A DNA stretch of 64,000 nucleotides, from contig BGZK01000094.1 in assembly GCA_005406025.1 (NCBI GenBank), positions 1 to 64,000 on the forward strand, written 5' to 3'. The notes under the pieces are model-generated. The model saw only the letters and a program-made list of their open reading frames with translations. It was not told the DNA's origin and searched no databases. Below, in pieces: positions 63,293 through 64,000 of this stretch. How positions within the stretch are numbered: the stretch's first letter is position 1; the number at the start of each line of letters is the position of its first letter. The position numbers and the translations under genes were made by a program. Source of the stretch: Eumeta japonica (lineage: Eukaryota; Arthropoda; Insecta; Lepidoptera; Psychidae).

Positions 63293-63562
63293 TTTTAAAA
63301 TTACGAGACCCATTCGACTGTGAACTAAATCGGCAATCGCGTTTTATATTTCATGTGCGGGTGGTGTGTCGGTGGCGGGTGTGCAATGCGCTCGCGGCGC
63401 ACCTGAACCGGCCCATTGTGTCGTCTCGTCGGCCCCGTGGCTTGCCCCGCCGCCACACTGTACCCTGACAACCATGTCGGGGGCCTCGGCGCGGCCTGCG
63501 ACGCGACGGCCGCGTCGCCAGCGCCCGCCTCTGGCCACTCAGCCGGCTCGGCCTGGTGGACC
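63293..63562 (+). promoter_or_regulatory. Probable Abd-B 5' leader with upstream ORFs; possible 3' splice site at 63292
   Basis: TTTTTGATTACAG with a T-rich tract ends at 63292 and looks like a splice acceptor, so distal 5' exons could join here. The leader that follows has several AUGs. An ATG at 63353 is in the Abd-B frame but stops at 63404. An ATG at 63474, in good context (ACCATGT), opens a 30-codon frame whose TGA (63564-63566) overlaps the Abd-B start in ATGATGA. Such overlap can permit termination-reinitiation or repress the main start. Use of the acceptor and of the upstream ORFs is inferred. Confidence 0.45.
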
Positions 63563-64000
63563 ATGATGAACGGCGTGGGCGGCGCGCTGTACGAGGAGGC
63601 GCACGCGTCCCCACCCGGTGGTTCGCCGCCCGCCCCGCCCGCGCCCGCGCCGCCCTCCGCCTCCAGCGCTTCGCCTGCCTCCGTGGGCTCCAACCCTCCA
63701 CAGCAGCCGCAACCACAGCCGTTACACATCCCGGCAAAACGCTACGAACCTGAGCCAGGAGTCATTCGGCATGCACAGCAACCCTGGGGCTACCCACCTG
63801 ATGCACCACCCACCTTTGAACACCAATACCCCACTGCACCCACCTACTATAACCTGCCCGGAGAGCGCGACCGTAAGTCGACCGCGTTGCCCTTCTGGCC
63901 GGCTGCAGCTGGCGGAGGCGAGTACAAGCCGTACGCAGATGGAGGTTGCCACCAGGGTTTCTCCCAACCCTGTTGGAACTATCCTTATGGTGCGCCGCGA
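63563..64000 (+). CDS. Abd-B: Abdominal-B homeotic protein, N-terminal part (partial, runs off window)
   Basis: Posterior Hox transcription factor that specifies abdominal and genital segments and acts in the nucleus. The visible 146 codons stay open to the last base. The DNA-binding homeodomain lies in exons beyond the window. The peptide begins MMNGVGGALYEE and is Ala/Pro/Gly-rich to about residue 50. It then carries LHIPAKR (54-60), a close match to the LHIPAIR motif of Drosophila Abd-B, followed 10 residues later by HAQQPWGY (70-77), which resembles the HTAHWAY stretch at the same relative place in the fly protein. Further aromatic-rich blocks follow (YYNLP, ALPFWP, YKPY, CHQGFSQ, CWNYPYG). 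The ATG pair at 63563/63566 is the first in frame after a stop at 63404-63406, and ACCATGA is a good initiation context. The frame is open for 52 codons upstream without an ATG, so a longer N-terminus is possible (see findings). A GTAAGT at 63873-63878 is a potential internal donor, but the frame stays Abd-B-like beyond it. Confidence 0.9.
   Translation, partial: MMNGVGGALYEEAHASPPGGSPPAPPAPAPPSASSASPASVGSNPPQQPQPQPLHIPAKRYEPEPGVIRHAQQPWGYPPDAPPTFEHQYPTAPTYYNLPGERDRKSTALPFWPAAAGGGEYKPYADGGCHQGFSQPCWNYPYGAPR

Noticed and set aside
63325..63737. 128- and 134-codon reverse frames opposite Abd-B
   Set aside because: They are shadows of the GC-rich Abd-B exon. The forward frame carries the recognisable Abd-B motifs.
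1..64000. CRISPR array, prokaryotic operons or rRNA genes
   Set aside because: No regularly spaced repeats, no ribosome-binding-site-led gene runs and no rRNA-like sequence. The composition and repeats are those of an insect nuclear genome.

Overview
The window looks like lepidopteran (moth or butterfly) nuclear DNA. The background is strongly AT-rich. It is littered with repeat types characteristic of Lepidoptera: Helitron-like elements ending in CTAG, a spacer family with a GACAGACGGACAGAC-type tail, mariner and jockey-type LINE remnants, and MITEs. The only protein-coding gene I can support is at the extreme right end. It is the 5' coding exon of the Hox gene Abdominal-B (Abd-B), on the + strand from about 63563 and running off the window at 64000. 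The other open frames longer than 60 codons lack family similarity, domain structure or convincing splice context, and most lie in AT-rich DNA or are shadows of GC-rich islands.

The preceding 63.5 kb is therefore a gene desert 5' of Abd-B. In the ancestral insect Hox arrangement all posterior genes point the same way with Abd-B at the 5' end, so this flank should lie outside abd-A/Ubx. By analogy with Drosophila it would hold distal Abd-B promoters, 5' non-coding exons and regulatory domains. Consistent with this, the AT-rich DNA is punctuated by roughly twenty short GC-rich islands. The main ones are about 0.69-1.18, 14.1-14.3, 16.4-16.6, 23.0-23.1, 28.7-29.0, 29.3-29.5, 32.3-32.5, 33.5-33.7, 34.07-34.3, 35.0-35.3, 36.5-36.7, 38.8-38.95, 39.7-39.8, 45.17-45.23, 48.5-48.6, 50.0-50.25, 51.04-51.9, 56.3-56.5, 57.1-57.4 and 62.4-63.1 kb. 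Several carry motif sets: forkhead-type GTTTACAC, paired GATA sites, YY1/PHO-like ATGGCGGC and Abd-B-type TTTATGGC. One has a clear TATA box. Two small GC-rich segments (45174-45209 and 52655-52702) are bounded by good AG/GT splice signals and are candidate upstream micro-exons. A donor at 51926 follows the largest GC-rich island and could end an alternative first exon.

Mobile DNA fills much of the rest:
- a hAT-type MITE with a perfect 8-bp target duplication (15272-15426)
- a ~770-bp TIR element flanked by TA (21963-22732)
- a decayed jockey-like reverse transcriptase (24.8-25.8 kb, - strand)
- a diverged ~340-bp-period duplication (31.27-31.74 kb)
- a large foldback with ~143-bp near-perfect arms plus a neighbouring perfect 27-bp hairpin (37.8-38.26 kb)
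- a full-length lepidopteran interspersed repeat (43.76-44.14 kb)
- a possible 2.36-kb TIR element (46.13-48.48 kb)
- a cluster of a reversed Helitron end, a dead mariner and a forward Helitron (58.45-61.61 kb)

Several near-perfect short hairpins stand apart from recognised elements and may be worth small-RNA checks. No computation was run. Gene and family calls come from reading translations and motifs by eye.
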